From assembly GCF_045679555.1 (NCBI RefSeq), contig NC_092098.1:19047038-19111037 (forward strand): a DNA stretch of 64,000 bases, in the 5' to 3' direction. Of this stretch, positions 11,718-23,929 are shown piece after piece. Each line of letters opens with the position of its first letter. The stretch's first letter is position 1. Position numbers and translations under genes: made by a program. The notes below the pieces were generated by a model, which was given only the letters and a program-made list of their open reading frames with translations, did not search any database and was not told the origin of the DNA. Origin of the DNA: Salvelinus alpinus. Taxonomy: Eukaryota > Chordata > Actinopteri > Salmoniformes > Salmonidae.

Positions 11718-14382
11718 CAGCGGCATCGTGCTTCACTACTGCCGTGGGTTCCCCTTCACCAAAGACAGTCTGTTTTTAGACACAATGATTTGTTGTACCG
11801 TTTTTTCTAGAATGATGACGATAAATATACAAAAAAAAGACAACTGCCTTTAAGTGACAAATGATGGTATTTTGTTTCACCTGTGTTCTGATTGTTTTGT
11901 TTCTTCTGAGAATTAATTGATCATTTGAAACTCTTGACGGTCTTTCATTTTGGAGTTACTTGGCTAGCTTATGTAATTTGACCTACTTTGTAAGCTGTTA
12001 GATATGCTGAATCTGAGATGACAGACTCCGTATCAAGTTCATTACCATATAATTAATCTTTATACATACTGTATCTATAACAGTGTAGTGAATTGCTGTC
12101 ATTTCAGTTTATACAGTGCATATCTGTCTGCGATCTCTTGAGAAATGGCAGTGACAGCTACTGTCTTCGTTTGTGACTATGAGACTCACTGGCATCGGGA
12201 ATTTTGCTGCTTTCTGCGTATTTAAAGTTCTGGTGGTACAATGGAGTAGATTGTGTGGGTTTAGACACATGACATTGTATATAGCAAGTGCTTTAGCGAG
12301 ATACAAGTGCTTAACTTAATAATGTGTTGTTACTGATTATTAATCGTTAATCCTATCAATAGAATTGATCACTGGAGTTACACAGAGCAACAGGAAAAAG
12401 TATTCATGCTGAAAACCTGTACAGTACAGTTTACTTTTTTACAAATTGCTTATTGTAAAATATCATGTATTATCTGGGTGGAGCTTGTGCCTTTCTGCTC
12501 TTAAAAAAACTTTGAAGGATGACAATTTAATCAAAACATCTCCTTCCATACCATGAAAAGTGTTATTATTTATGTACTGGACTAGAATCCTTATGGACTG
12601 GAGCTTGCAGGGCAGACTATAGTGCCCTATGCAAAGTGCTAAATCATAGTGTAAATGTTACAGAAAACCTCATATTGTAATTCACAGATATTACATTCAT
12701 TGTACCTTAATATTCTGATGCCATTACAAGGCACTCCTTCCCAGTCCCTGATCAGTTATATCTGAGCTAGCAAGTCAATTGGCAGACAGTGCAGTAGATA
12801 AGTCTCTGCCGCCAATGTGAAATCCAAACGTCACAAATTAGTTGTGTAAGAATTGTACTGAAACGATGATACGTTTGTAAAGAATGTCCATACATCTAGG
12901 AGAAGGCCCATTTACAGTTATCAAGTGGGTAGTATAGACTTTACATATCAGAACAGGGTGAAAAGCAGAAAGAGAATAGAACAGATTCACAGTGGGTAGC
13001 TTACAAGAGTCTGACTGTGCACTAGTTACGGGTCAAATGTAGTGAATGTGGAGGAGGATTTTTCAAAGAGAAATGCACACATTGAGTAGCTGTTTAAAAC
13101 AGATAAAACGGTCTGGAAACATAATTTTTTTAAAATATTTACTCAACATGTATTTTGTCTGTGCTTAATTTACTACAACAAAGTCACATTGTGTTTCAGC
13201 ATGTCATTCTTCTGTAAAAAGATTGCAAGTACTGTATGCCGTATGCCTCGGCGTCTAGTATTCCACCAAAAATGTGAGGAAATTAGATGTGCATAACATT
13301 TCACCATCTTCACAACAGCTGAAATATTTTGAATGCAGCCCCAATTAAACAAGCCTTAGTTAATCAATAGTTTACTCAGTCCTTTGAAACATCTAAGAAT
13401 CCTCATTATTTCCTATTTCCAAAGACAAACTTTCAAGTCTGGGATGATATTGAACTATTTATTATTTATACATTTTTGGCTCAGAGTATGACCTGTTTGG
13501 AGATGGAGAAGAAGGATTTAAAAAGTGAAAGGTTGTCCAGTTATCCACCCTCACACATTACCCATATCCACAATTTGGTTGTATTGTTAAGGATTTTTTA
13601 TAATTGGGATGTGTATGGTTTGTGTACTGACACTTGTTTTCCATGCTTCTCATACAGAAATGAAACATTAACACTGTGGAAAAAGGCTGAACCTAAAGCA
13701 TGGAGTACAAAGACAAACACCCTATATTCTGATAATCACTTTAATACTGTCCAGTTCATCAAAAATATAATTCTGTGCAACCGTATCTGTTGTTTTTTTA
13801 CTTTAATTCTCATTGGGTTGTATTGCAAAAATGAATTGTATAAAATATAGGCTATATGGTATACTATATAACATATTTTGGTTAAATTAATTGATAGTAC
13901 TCCATATAATTAATAATGCTCTGCCCATTGGTGTTCATATTGATGATACTGTCTCAGTTGGGTAACTCCGAGAGCGAAGACTTTGCCAAGATACATTTGT
14001 ATGGTATGAAAACACTGATATCGCTTGATTGCATTTTCTACTCTGGGCTTTGACCAAGAGGCATGCATTTTCTGCAAGTGCTCCAGGAAGTGGGTGTAAA
14101 TAATGAGAAGAAGTTAATATATTGGGTGTGGAAAGTTCATATTTAAAACAAGGTACTTTGAAGGTTTGACTTTTAATAAATAAATGTGCAAATTCTTTAT
14201 CCATATGTTTTGATGTTGTTTCTTTCATTGTATTATGAAATAATATGAGTGTATTCAGTGGTTTAAATTGATAGCTGTACCATGAAAATAATCAAACACA
14301 GAAATTGTTTAAATTGAATCGTTTCACCGTTTTATATATATATTGTTGTCAAAGTTTGTATCTTTGAAGAGGAGCCATCATC
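11718..14382. other. tenm1 3' UTR and intergenic DNA
   Basis: AT-rich non-coding DNA after the tenm1 stop. Teneurin 3' UTRs are long, so part is probably transcribed. An AATAAA pair near 14174-14182 on the plus strand is a possible polyadenylation signal. A 124-aa open frame at 13476 has no recognisable features. The region converges on the minus-strand sh2d1a remnant. Confidence 0.5.
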
Positions 14383-15388
14383 TCATAGGTACTGCTGGTC
14401 AGTGTTAGTGTGTTGGTTTTCCACAGGGTAGAGGAGGGGCATCGTCAGATGGATTTCCAAAGGCAGCTATCAGATTCCTTATCGTCCCGAATAATCGTGT
14501 CTGTACTCTACACTCCGTCTGAAACACAGAAACGCCTTATCTGTTCATTCAGTTCAAGTCAGGATAATTTGCTATTTCCAAAATAACTATGAGGTTTTGT
14601 CACTAATACCACATTAACGTGTTAGAATTTTGTATATTCTGTAGCGTTTTGAGGCCATACCTCCTAAGGGACGTGCTTTCTATAATTGGAATGTAAGAAA
14701 ATGTGTATGAATGTACAGTATATTGTTGTAATTCATGTGTTCCCATGTGGTAATCTACTGCTAACCAATGGATATTGATATCATGTTTATTATTTCTCTT
14801 TTCTCATCTCAACTTTCCAGGACCCCTCCTTGATTTGGAACACTGTAGGTATAGACATCTTTGCATCTTTCAGTGAAAATAGCTGAAAAATATAATAACA
14901 GCAATTCAATGAAAAGTGATTAAGTGTAATCGTACTGTACAGTACATTACAGTCCAATATTTATGGTATTCGGTAGTCTGTGTAAATTGGACTCAAATTA
15001 AATGGAACAACCCGTCTGTATGAGCATGAATCAGAAAGATGGAAACACAGGTGCGTATTTGTCATACAAAAAGGCATGTCATATCATCCATCTGTTGTTT
15101 TCATTCTGTAAAGTTGTTATCCCCGCCTTGCTGAGAAATGATGCGTTTTCGTCACAACAGCATTGATGCAAATGTGAATTTATAGCTAAAGTCAATCAAA
15201 ATGGCAATAACTAAACCTACGATGGATCAACAATACTGTTCAAGTACTCACAGAACACATAGGCAGTAGGTATTGGCCTCACTCTCACTGTCTCGGAGTA
15301 GATGGCTCCCATCTTTCCCCACTGCACCCAGGATCCTCTCAGTAGTGGCCTTGCTGATAGCTCCATGGTAAACAGACACATGCTCTAT
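14383..15388 (-). pseudogene. sh2d1a: SH2D1A (SAP)-like SH2 adaptor, decayed
   Basis: SAP is a small free SH2-domain adaptor that links SLAM-family receptors to Fyn in T and NK cells. Three exon remnants lie in order. Exon 1 (15388-15252) reads [17 protein letters not shown] and SHLLRDSES then YCLCVL, with an intact donor GTGAGT. Exon 2 (14882-14808) preserves DVYTY and, in another frame, KEGSWKVE. Exon 3 (14518-14383) preserves RNLIAAF and, in another frame, MPLLYPVEN. The codon at the normal start position is ATA. Exon 2 has an in-frame TGA plus a frame change, its donor GT is AT, and exon 3 shifts frame. Human SH2D1A adjoins TENM1, which supports the identity. SH2D1B is the alternative. 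Confidence 0.8.
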
Positions 15389-15429
15389 CACACTGAATGA
15401 AGCATGCCATCACTATGAATGGTTGTTAC

Positions 15430-15525
15430 TGCATTGTCTGAACTAGAAGCACAAGCATTTCGCTACACTCGCATTAACATCTGCTAACCATGTGTATGTG
15501 ACAAATAAGATTTGATTTGAACAGC
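15430..15525 (+). repeat. Non-LTR retrotransposon 3' tail fragment
   Basis: The run AGAAGCACAAGCATTTCGCT and the following GCATTAACATCTGCTAACCA recur almost exactly at 48700-48740 at the end of a retrotransposon, and inverted near 30110-30180. It is a 5'-truncated LINE tail ending in a TTTGATTTGA-type terminus. Confidence 0.75.
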
Positions 15526-15619
15526 ACTGACACACAATCGGTATGGTAGTATTTACAGTACGATAGCATCTACAGGAAATCATATATTCTAAGAGGAAAG
15601 AAAAGATCACACATAGGCT

Positions 15620-15869
15620 TACAGATGTAGGATCTTAATTTGAGCCAGTTTGCTACAGCAGGAAAATAATCCTGCAGCAACAGGAAATGTGAATTCTAAT
15701 TCATGAAAAGAAGATTGCAGGGGTTGACACATTTTTAGAAAGGGAAAATCAATCTGAAATTTCAAAGTGGAAATTACAAACTTCAAAAGCCTTCTTAAAC
15801 CTCAAATATGTCCAATACACTATACATTCTCATGCAACACGGTGATCCAATTAAGATCCTACATCTGTA
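15620..15869. mobile_element. Short inverted-repeat element (MITE-like)
   Basis: The left end ACAGATGTAGGATCTTAATT and right end AATTAAGATCCTACATCTGT form near-perfect terminal inverted repeats flanked by TA, about 250 bp apart. There is no ORF. It is a non-autonomous DNA transposon, superfamily not established. Confidence 0.85.
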
Positions 15870-16960
15870 CTCTCTGGTCATTAGGAAAACACTTCAGGAA
15901 ACAGTATTGAAGTACAGTACCAGTATTTACATGAACGTCACCTTGATTTGTTTTTCACTATTCTGTTCATTGTAATATTCAGACCATATTAGTTGATAAT
16001 ATGATGGGTCTGGGTGAGTTTTAATAACTAAAACTACAATTTGAAGTAAAAACGACGCAATTATCAATCAGAGAGAATTCCTTTGCACCTGCAGTTATCA
16101 AACCCAGCCACAGAGTGGCAGTAGAACTGCCTATATCAATGCTTGTTACTCAGTCTATGTCCTTGTCTCCATTACTGTTGCAAACAGAAATGTCAGGAGA
16201 AAAAAAACAGCAAGTTTTGATTGTATGACAAACAATCAAATGCATGTTCAAATTGCTACAATGTGATGAAAACTCAACTCCTGGCTTTCCCATGTTCAAC
16301 TTGAGCATGGCCGCAACTGAATATATGTTTTGTTTTCACACTAAGAAGACTACCATTACTGTCTGGCTTTCATTATTCTGTTATATCAAATGAAGAGTGA
16401 CTGGAAAACATATAATTCATAGCATATCTTGATAAGGGTTGTACATTTGACACAATACAATGTTAATTATGGTTCAAGAGACACAAATGATACAGTTGAC
16501 AGTAGATGTTTGCATGAACCTTTTCTTGCCGTTTAGAAGGCTCTGTGTTCATTGAAATTTTTGTTACTTATATACAATAAAAACAACATACACATATTAC
16601 ATTATTGTAACTAGTACAAAGGCACATACACTGTAGTTGTATATTTCACACACTTATTATCACAGTGACCTGTGTATCTCAGAAAACATGACAGGTTTAC
16701 CCAGCACATATACTGTAGATTTGGTGATATAATATCCCTTCCCCCTAACATGAGCTTGGTGGCATGGGATGTTAAACTGACATTTAAATCTATGTTTATA
16801 TTCCCTCTGTCCAGCCTGCAGGTTGTCCCTAATTAGGAGTAGATAGGGGGGTTAACGTCCCCTGGAGACTAGGCCTGGGGGTCAGTCAGGATCCCCGGTG
16901 TCAACTGTTACACATCTGACAGACAGGCCTCTCATAGTCCTGCCATGTAACCTCCCTAGA
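15870..16960. other. Intergenic / agtr2 3' flank
   Basis: AT-rich DNA downstream of agtr2, probably including its 3' UTR at the right. No repeat or coding feature was recognised. Confidence 0.5.
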
Positions 16961-18070
16961 CTAGGGGCCCCTACTGTGTTGGTCCAGAGTCTCCAGTGGC
17001 CCTGTGTCCTTGAGGTCGCTGAGCTTCCTGGAGAAGGAGCTGAGCCTGGTGCTGATGGAGTCTCTCTTTTGGGACAGCCTGGGAGCCTTCTCCTCGTACA
17101 GCCGCCACAGCTGCTCCCGGAAGTGGTTCCCCACAAAGCAGTAGAGGAAAGGGTTGATGGCGCTGTTGGAGAAGCCCAGGCATAGGGTGAAGGGCATCAG
17201 GGTAATGATGGCCTGGCGCACCCAACAGCTGTGCATCACCCCCAGGGTGCTCAGGACGTCCAGGAAGGTCAGCACGTGGAAGGGGAACCAGCAGACGAAG
17301 AAGGCCAGCACCACAGCCACCACCATCTTCATTACGCGGTCCAGGTTGCTGGAACTCTTGTCCAGGCTGGGCTGTCCCCCCAGGAGGTGCTTCCCGATGC
17401 GGCAGTAGCAGCTGGCGATGACTGTGAAAGGCACCAAGAAGGCCAGGATGTTCTTGGTCAGGGCCAGGCCTGGGAACCAGTAGGGCTGGGTAGGTGGGTA
17501 GATGAGGACGCAGGCCGTGACCCCCAGCTCCTTCAGGTGGTAGGTGTCTCGGAAGGCCATGGTGGGGATGGTCATGAGGCCGGCGATGGTCCAGATCACA
17601 CCGCTGACCACTCGCGCCCGACACAGGTTCCTGCTGCACTGAGACTGGAGGGGATAGACAATGGCTCTGTATCGGTCCACACTCATACAGGTGATGAAGT
17701 AGATGCTGGCGTAGACGTTCAGGGAGAGGAGGCAGCCACACAGCTTACACATCAGCCCACCAAACATCCAGTTGTAGTCAAAGGAGTAGTAGACTGCCCA
17801 GAAAGGCAGGCTGATCAGGAACAACAGATCTGAGAGGGCCAAGTTTACAATGTAAGTGTTGGCCACTGTTTTACGGTTGGACTTTTGACATAACACGAAC
17901 ACCACCAAGATATTGCCCACGAAACCAAGGACAAAGATGACACTGTAGATGGTGGGGATCAGCTTGTTCTGATGCAGCGAGGGGGAGATGGAATCACATG
18001 AGGAAGAATTGATCATTAGATCTTCTGACGAGTTGGTGGCCATTGAGAGGTTAGAGTGTGTCGATGCCAT
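16961..18070 (-). CDS. agtr2: Angiotensin II receptor type 2
   Basis: A class A GPCR for angiotensin II that counteracts AT1 signalling at the plasma membrane. The start chosen is Met at 18070 in a good context (CCATGG), giving 369 aa against 363 for the human protein. The open frame extends to 18133, but a splice acceptor (ATCTTACAG) at about 18120 shows the extra residues are 5' UTR. Visible features: N-glycosylation sites NLS and NSS in the N-terminus, seven hydrophobic segments, DRY as MSVDRYRAIVYP, FFVCWFPFHVLTFLD in TM6 and NPFLYC in TM7. Ligand-pocket Lys (TKNILAF) and Arg (AFRDT) positions known from AT2 are kept. The coding region is intronless, as in other agtr2 genes, and the frame is intact. 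Confidence 0.95.
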   Translation of the reverse strand: MASTHSNLSMATNSSEDLMINSSSCDSISPSLHQNKLIPTIYSVIFVLGFVGNILVVFVLCQKSNRKTVANTYIVNLALSDLLFLISLPFWAVYYSFDYNWMFGGLMCKLCGCLLSLNVYASIYFITCMSVDRYRAIVYPLQSQCSRNLCRARVVSGVIWTIAGLMTIPTMAFRDTYHLKELGVTACVLIYPPTQPYWFPGLALTKNILAFLVPFTVIASCYCRIGKHLLGGQPSLDKSSSNLDRVMKMVVAVVLAFFVCWFPFHVLTFLDVLSTLGVMHSCWVRQAIITLMPFTLCLGFSNSAINPFLYCFVGNHFREQLWRLYEEKAPRLSQKRDSISTRLSSFSRKLSDLKDTGPLETLDQHSRGP

Positions 18071-18118
18071 GGGTACTCTGTGTCCGTGATTGCTTTTACA
18101 GCCAACTCCCACTAAGGC

Positions 18119-18129
18119 CTGTAAGATTA
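18119..18129 (-). other. Splice acceptor before agtr2 coding exon
   Basis: On the minus strand TTAATCTTACAG precedes GCCTTAGTGGG. agtr2 genes have non-coding upstream exons followed by one coding exon, so this acceptor fits and favours the start at 18070. The upstream non-coding exons were not located. Confidence 0.65.
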
Positions 18130-19563
18130 ACATAAAATCAGCAACATTTTAAATTAGAGAAACAAAGTCTCCTAACAAAATCAAATATCTGTAACCTAAA
18201 ATACATGCACTAGTTGCAATAAGTTTTGTAACTAAAACACAATGAGACAGTTTTGGCAAGCATGGTAAGAAATTGCTCAATGTTAGTAGACACATACAGG
18301 GTGGGCCAACTGAAGAATGAGGTGTTCTCAGCCAAGACTGAATATATTACATTCTGATGACAGCCAAATATTTTTGTGATAATAGCCGTATGTAAAATAA
18401 TCGTATTATAGGGGGTTATTCTGTATTTTTCTAGCCCCTCTAACAGCAGATGTAAGAATCCCCAAGCACTTTTCATTGTCATTTTGTCCTGAACCTAATG
18501 GAAAAAGAAATGCATTTGTACAGCCCATTTGGGACTTGCTATTTGGACTGCGTTGTTTTGAGAATATGTATTGGATAGTCCTCCTCTGTGCAGGCTCCAG
18601 GCTGGAGTCCATCTGGATAGTGTTAAATAGGAGGAGACAGAAGGAACATGTGGTTGGTTGTTTTAGAGGGCTCTGGGGGTTCTAGGGTTGGACATAATCC
18701 CCTCTCCAGTGTCCCTTTGCATGAGAAACTCCCCTACATGCAGTAGTCTATGCCAATGGTTCCCAAACTGTGAGGAACTCAGTCCGGCTTTAAAATCGCT
18801 CTTGAAAGTTGTAATAGTAGAATGCACAAGGTCCAATTTCGAAACTAGGTAGTGATTCATCAGTTCCTCTTGTCATGTCAGTCATTGCATACCTTATAGA
18901 GCTATTTATAACTTGTCAGAAATGTCCAGAACAACTAGACCATGTCAGCTAACGTTTTTTTATTTTGGTTTTTTAACCCATAGATTTTGTTGTAATTTTT
19001 TGGTCACTCTAACACATGAATACACATTGGACATGGCAAAATGTATAGAATTGCACGAAAATGTGCGTTAAAACTACTCAATTTTCTTTGCACCCCATTA
19101 CAAAATGTGTAGAATTGCAGGAAATAAGCTTTAAACCTGCCAAATTCTGTCCACCAACAAGAGGGGGGTGAACAGTTTGTGTCATAAACAGTGCTTGTGC
19201 CCATAGAAATAAACGTGGCGCACACACGCAGAGGGTACGCGGGATGTTCCCCAATGCTGGAAGGGGGTCCCCAAGTGAAAGAGTTTAGGAACCCCTGGTC
19301 TAAGCAACCAGCAGCACATGCAGTATAGAAAAGTAATGCACGTTGCATAGCATGGTGACTGGCTGGCTGCTGCGATCCCTCAGGAGATCTTTTAAGATCT
19401 TCCTTATTATAAAAAAACATTTTGTATTTGAAAGTGTGATAAAAGTAGAGCAACATTAATAAGGTGATTTGGATGGATTTTCATTACCTTTATTCTATCT
19501 GAAAGTATTGTACATGTATGTAATATATTTACATTTATATCTCAATATTTATTACATACGTAA
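18130..19563. other. agtr2 upstream intron / intergenic
   Basis: No coding feature was recognised. Short open frames lack family resemblance. The stretch probably contains the agtr2 5' intron. Confidence 0.45.
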
Positions 19564-20095
19564 TACACTGAGTGTACAAAACATTAGGAACACCTTCCTA
19601 ATATTGAGTTACACCCACTTTTGCTCTCAGAACAGCCTCAATTCGTCGGGACATGGACTCTACAAGGTGTTGAAAGTGTTCCACACGGATGCTGGCTCAT
19701 GTTGACTCCAATGCTTCCCACAGTTGTGTCAAGTTGGCTGGATGTCCTTTGGGTGATGGACCGTTCTTGATACAAACGGGAAACTGTTGAGAGTGGAAAA
19801 ACCCAGCAGCGTTGCAGTTCTTGAGGCACTCAAACCGGTGTGCCTGGCACCTACTACCACACCCCGTTCAAAAGGCACTTAAATCTTTTGTCTTGCCCAT
19901 TCACCCTCTGAATGGCACACACACACAATCCATGTAAAAAAAAAAACATTCTTTAACCTGTCCTCCCCTTCATCTACACTGATTGAAGTGGATTTAACAG
20001 GTGACATCAATAAGGGGTAATAAATAATAGCTTTCACCTGGTCAGTCTATGTCATGGAAAGAGCAGGTGTTCCTAATGTTTTGTACACTGAGTGT
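19564..20095. mobile_element. Non-autonomous Tc1-related element
   Basis: Terminal inverted repeats: ACTGAGTGTACAAAACATTA at the left and TAATGTTTTGTACACTGAGT at the right, 530 bp apart. The interior holds GGACATGGACTCTACAAGGT and similar text of a decayed Tc1-type transposase region without an open frame. It lies upstream of agtr2. Confidence 0.85.
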
Positions 20096-20861
20096 CAATT
20101 GAAACTAATATAATTGGAGGAGGTACTGTAGATTCAATTTATCACCACATATAAATAATTAGTCACATTGTGTATAGAAAATCGAATACTTTCGGTGTGT
20201 TATGTATCATTAGTTTTACATATTGAAAATCATTAATAGATGTTATATAAGTAATATCACAGTTCTACTGTATCAACTTTAGTGTGACAAAACGTTCTAG
20301 CAATATGTTAAACTTTTAAACCTGTGAAAGGAGTTCTTAACAGAGTAGTTCAGCTCTTGAAATTGAGAAAAACACTCAAATATTCTCCGTAGGGTTATTT
20401 TAAAATACTCTGCACTAATAATGAGGCTAATAACAGAGACTTAAAGTATAATAGAGAGCATCATTTTGAATACTGATTACATACAAGTTTCCTCTGCAAT
20501 GAAATTAGAATGTACAATTTTAATTAATCCCTTTGATATAATTACACTTTCTTTCAAGATAACATAAAAATGACTATTTAAAAATCTCAAAGCCACTATA
20601 ATGTTCACAAAGTCGATTTACCTTATATCTTCTCCTGTTCAGTGAAAGTTAGTCCCGTGATGTGTTTGCCTGAACACTGGCTGTATGAAGACTTGGTTCT
20701 GTGGTTTTTATGTCCTGGCCCATAGGGAGTCATCCATGTCTATGAAAGAGGAACTTGACCACATGCCAGCATTATGGGCCAGGCCAGGCATTCGTCACTC
20801 CTCTATGTCCCGCTCCCCTCATAAAAACAAGCTGACGTCTAGAGACATAGTACAGGGGTAC
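20096..20861. other. Intergenic, no feature seen
   Basis: AT-rich DNA with no ORF, inverted-repeat or SINE signal that I could support. Confidence 0.45.
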
Positions 20862-21229
20862 TTAAAGGTACAATCTGCAGTTACTACATACATTTTTGGA
20901 CTTTTAAATTAATGATATAGACCCATTGATTCTTGAAGAATATAACTTATGAGCTTAGCTCCACTGTCGTACCCCATCAGAACCTAAAATATAAACTTGT
21001 TTTACTCCAATGTTTGCAAACAATGTAAATGTTAACAAACACTGTACAGCCTCAAATCATGATTAAAACTATACTTTTGATATCATGGATGGTCAGTCCT
21101 TCTATGCATAGCTCTGCCCATGAGTTTGGGAGGGGTTACATTTCTCCAGCCCCATGCCTCAGCTGTTTACCAAATCAGTGGTGGAGTGCCTACTTTGTTA
21201 TCGTTCGAACTGCAGATTGCCCCTATAAA
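20862..21229. mobile_element. Short inverted-repeat element
   Basis: The left end AAAGGTACAATCTGCAGTT is matched in inverse by AACTGCAGATTGCCCCTAT at the right, about 365 bp apart. No transposase is present. It is a MITE-like non-autonomous element. Confidence 0.7.
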
Positions 21230-21735
21230 TCACATGACATGGTTTTAGTTTGGATTAGCACCTCATACAGAGGCTCAAAACTCTTCTATCAGAGCTCAAG
21301 AGAATCTTATTGGGGGTGCAGAGTGGACGGTGAAAATGTCACACATTATATAAAAGAACAGTTAGAGCTGTTCTCCTCAACCTACAACATACACAACACC
21401 TCATGTGCTGCTGATTTGATTTCCCTAAAAGAGGCCAGTCCAGAATTGAACTGCATGATGAAGGATGACGTCAATTGCAAATCATATTGATTGCTGTAAA
21501 TCATATTGACTGCATCTTGAGTATTATGGTGTCAAAAGCTTAATAGAAATTACAGAAATTACAGCTCTGAAATTACAGAAAATTGAGCATTATGATTATT
21601 TGATTTGTAACAATACACAAGAACCCTCTCAAAGGTGAGCGGTGATTGGGTAAGGTGCTGCCAGACTAGATAACGTTGTGCGATCAGTAAGGAGATTAAT
21701 CATCCAGGTCTACTGTTGAACAGTGTAGTGTGACA
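21230..21735. other. Intergenic, no feature seen
   Basis: Contains short near-direct repeats (AATCATATTGA twice near 21480-21510; AAATTACAG three times near 21545-21580) and nothing coding. Confidence 0.4.
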
Positions 21736-22307
21736 GCCTGGTCTCAAAGACTAGATGTAACATAGTATATGTAAATCCTGGACACTGAAATTAGTATGAT
21801 TTGTTATGTGTGGTATGGTTACATAAAACAGAAGGTTACTTAAGGCAAAAATGAAAGTAGGGTGTTTGGTCAGGGTGGATGGGCTTAAAACACGAACGTC
21901 TAGCAACCCCAAGGTCATCAATGACAATTTTATCTAATTAGCAACTTTTCAACTACTTACTTTTATTTAGCTCCTTTGCGACAACATAGCATGTTAACTA
22001 ACCCTTTAACCCAACTCTTAACCTTACCCTTAACCCGTAGTCTAGCTAACGTTAGCCACCTAGCTAATGTTAGCATTAGCCACCTAGCTAACGTTAGCCA
22101 TAAATTGTAATTTGTAACATATACATTTAGCAAATTATGATATTGTATGAATTGCAATTCGTAACATCATACAAATTGTAATTCATAACATATACAAAAT
22201 GGATGATGAACATCCACAAATGAATACATACCATACCATAACATATTACACTAATTGGAGTGTCCCGGTTTACATTTACTATACTACATCTACCCATGAG
22301 TCCAGGT
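21736..22307. mobile_element. Long inverted-repeat element with GCTAACGTTAGC repeats
   Basis: The left arm (GCCTGGTCTCAAAGACTAGA, then GTAAATCCTGGACACTGA) is imperfectly inverted at the right arm (GTGTCCCGGTTTACATTTAC, CATGAGTCCAGG). The arms are about 100 bp long. The centre carries tandem GCTAACGTTAGCCACCTA-type units at about 22041-22100. No coding capacity. The class is unknown. Confidence 0.65.
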
Positions 22308-23480
22308 TGAGTGCGGTGGTTGAGGTATGGAGGGAGAGTAGTGACCTGGTGTCAGGGTAACAGGGAGGATATCTGTCCTGTAGATCTCATTACAGCCATC
22401 TCTCATTAGGATTAGGGAGGATGTAGACATTACTCACCTCCCTCTCAGCCAGCCAAGAGTCAACAAGTTCATGTTGCACTTCAAAGAGGATGGAATTCCA
22501 AACCTCCTCGTATGCATGAGAAACAAGCCGAGCCAGATGCAAGTGAGGTGGTGGTATCTTTAAATATCCAAGTAGCCTACTGAAGATTAGGTAGAAATTC
22601 TCAGAAAGATCCACATGTGGACCTAAATTATATGATAATCTGGCCTAAGGTTTTGCTACAGTAAACTCAGTGTGCACTACCAAAATATCCATGATGAAAA
22701 AGAAATCCTCTATTGCTTATGTAGCCACTACTCACTATGGGCCCAATTCAGACTTAGGAAAGGCGTACATTTCCTACGCAGTCAGACGTATGTGCTGTAC
22801 ACATTGCAGTACAACATCTTCACTGAGTCTTGCCCCGCTACTGAACGACAAGTGTAGTGTTTGTAACGCAAGATAGAAGACAGCCTGTCTCTCATTAGAG
22901 ATTGCAAAATATTTACTTTTCATTCAAGACAGGATAAATGTATTGTTTCTGGTGATAATAAAACAGGTTTTGTTTAGTTACTTTTTCTTCAACTTGTTTC
23001 TCTAACTCTATAGCAAGTCAAACTAGCTTCGGTTGAAGATACCACTGTAGCTAGCAACCTCCACCTAATAATTATCATCAATAACAAACATAACTATCCC
23101 TATAACCTTAAAACGGGAGCCAACAGTCATAATATAATTGGCTTAACAGCCAATGTGTATAATTTAACATTACTATTAAAATAGTACTCTTTTTGGGAAT
23201 GGGTAACTGTTTACAAGTTGCTAGCTATCCCATAAAGCCATCACCGAAAACCACATCTTTTCATATTTTTCGTTGGTTTGGTAACTTCCTGTTCTTTGAC
23301 GGACTCTGGCTGGACTGAAGACGACACAAAATTTTGAAAATGTCAAAGTACGTAGTGTCCGTGAAGGGGGAATTCCACTCCGTTGTGGATGTCCCCATTG
23401 AAATGCACGACAAACAGAGTGCAACGTAACAGAATGCTTATGGGTAATGTGAACGAGGCTTTACCTTATTCAGTTGGGTA
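22308..23480. other. Intergenic, no feature seen
   Basis: Mixed AT-rich DNA. Open frames at 22390, 22670 and 23221 have no recognisable protein features. Confidence 0.4.
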
Positions 23481-23489
23481 ACTAATTTA

Positions 23490-23572
23490 CAACTGCTAGG
23501 TCGCAGTTGTAAATGAGAACTTGTTCTCAACTGGCCTACCTGGTTAAATAAAGGTGAAATAAATCAAATAAA
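23490..23572 (+). repeat. SINE/LINE tail fragment
   Basis: AATGAGAACTTGTTCTCAAC then CCTGGTTAAATAAAGGTGAA is the 3' tail shared by salmonid tRNA-SINEs and their partner LINEs. The related tail is at 55305-55345. Only the tail is present here. Confidence 0.75.
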
Positions 23573-23929
23573 AATGGGCTTTGCAAGTGTGGTTCCCTTG
23601 CGCGTACAGAATACATTTCATTAAACTGGTGAAAACCCTCCCACTTGCTGGCCAACAGATTTTCTCGTGGAGTTTTCATTCAATAAGATTTTCAATATAT
23701 TTATCTAAAGCCATCCCTTTAAATTTGGTGTACCTTTAATTAGAATTCTCAAAAGACACACTTTTTTACCTTTATTAAAGCAGGGAGTCACCATTGAGAC
23801 AAGGGTCTCTTTCACAAGGGAACCCTGCATATACAATTTCATAAGAAACTCAAAAATCAACTATAACATAAAAAACAAGAAAAACACAGCACAACAAGAA
23901 AAACAATTACATTGCTCAGTAAGGTCCCC

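Noticed and set aside
13476-13850. 124-aa open frame after tenm1
   Set aside because: AT-rich, no domains, no splice or start context; chance frame in a probable 3' UTR.
16882-17833. Open frames opposite and out of frame with agtr2
   Set aside because: Shadows of the GC-rich agtr2 coding exon.
18071-18133. Upstream Met for agtr2 giving 390 aa
   Set aside because: A splice acceptor falls within this stretch, and the Met at 18070 has the better context and family-like length.
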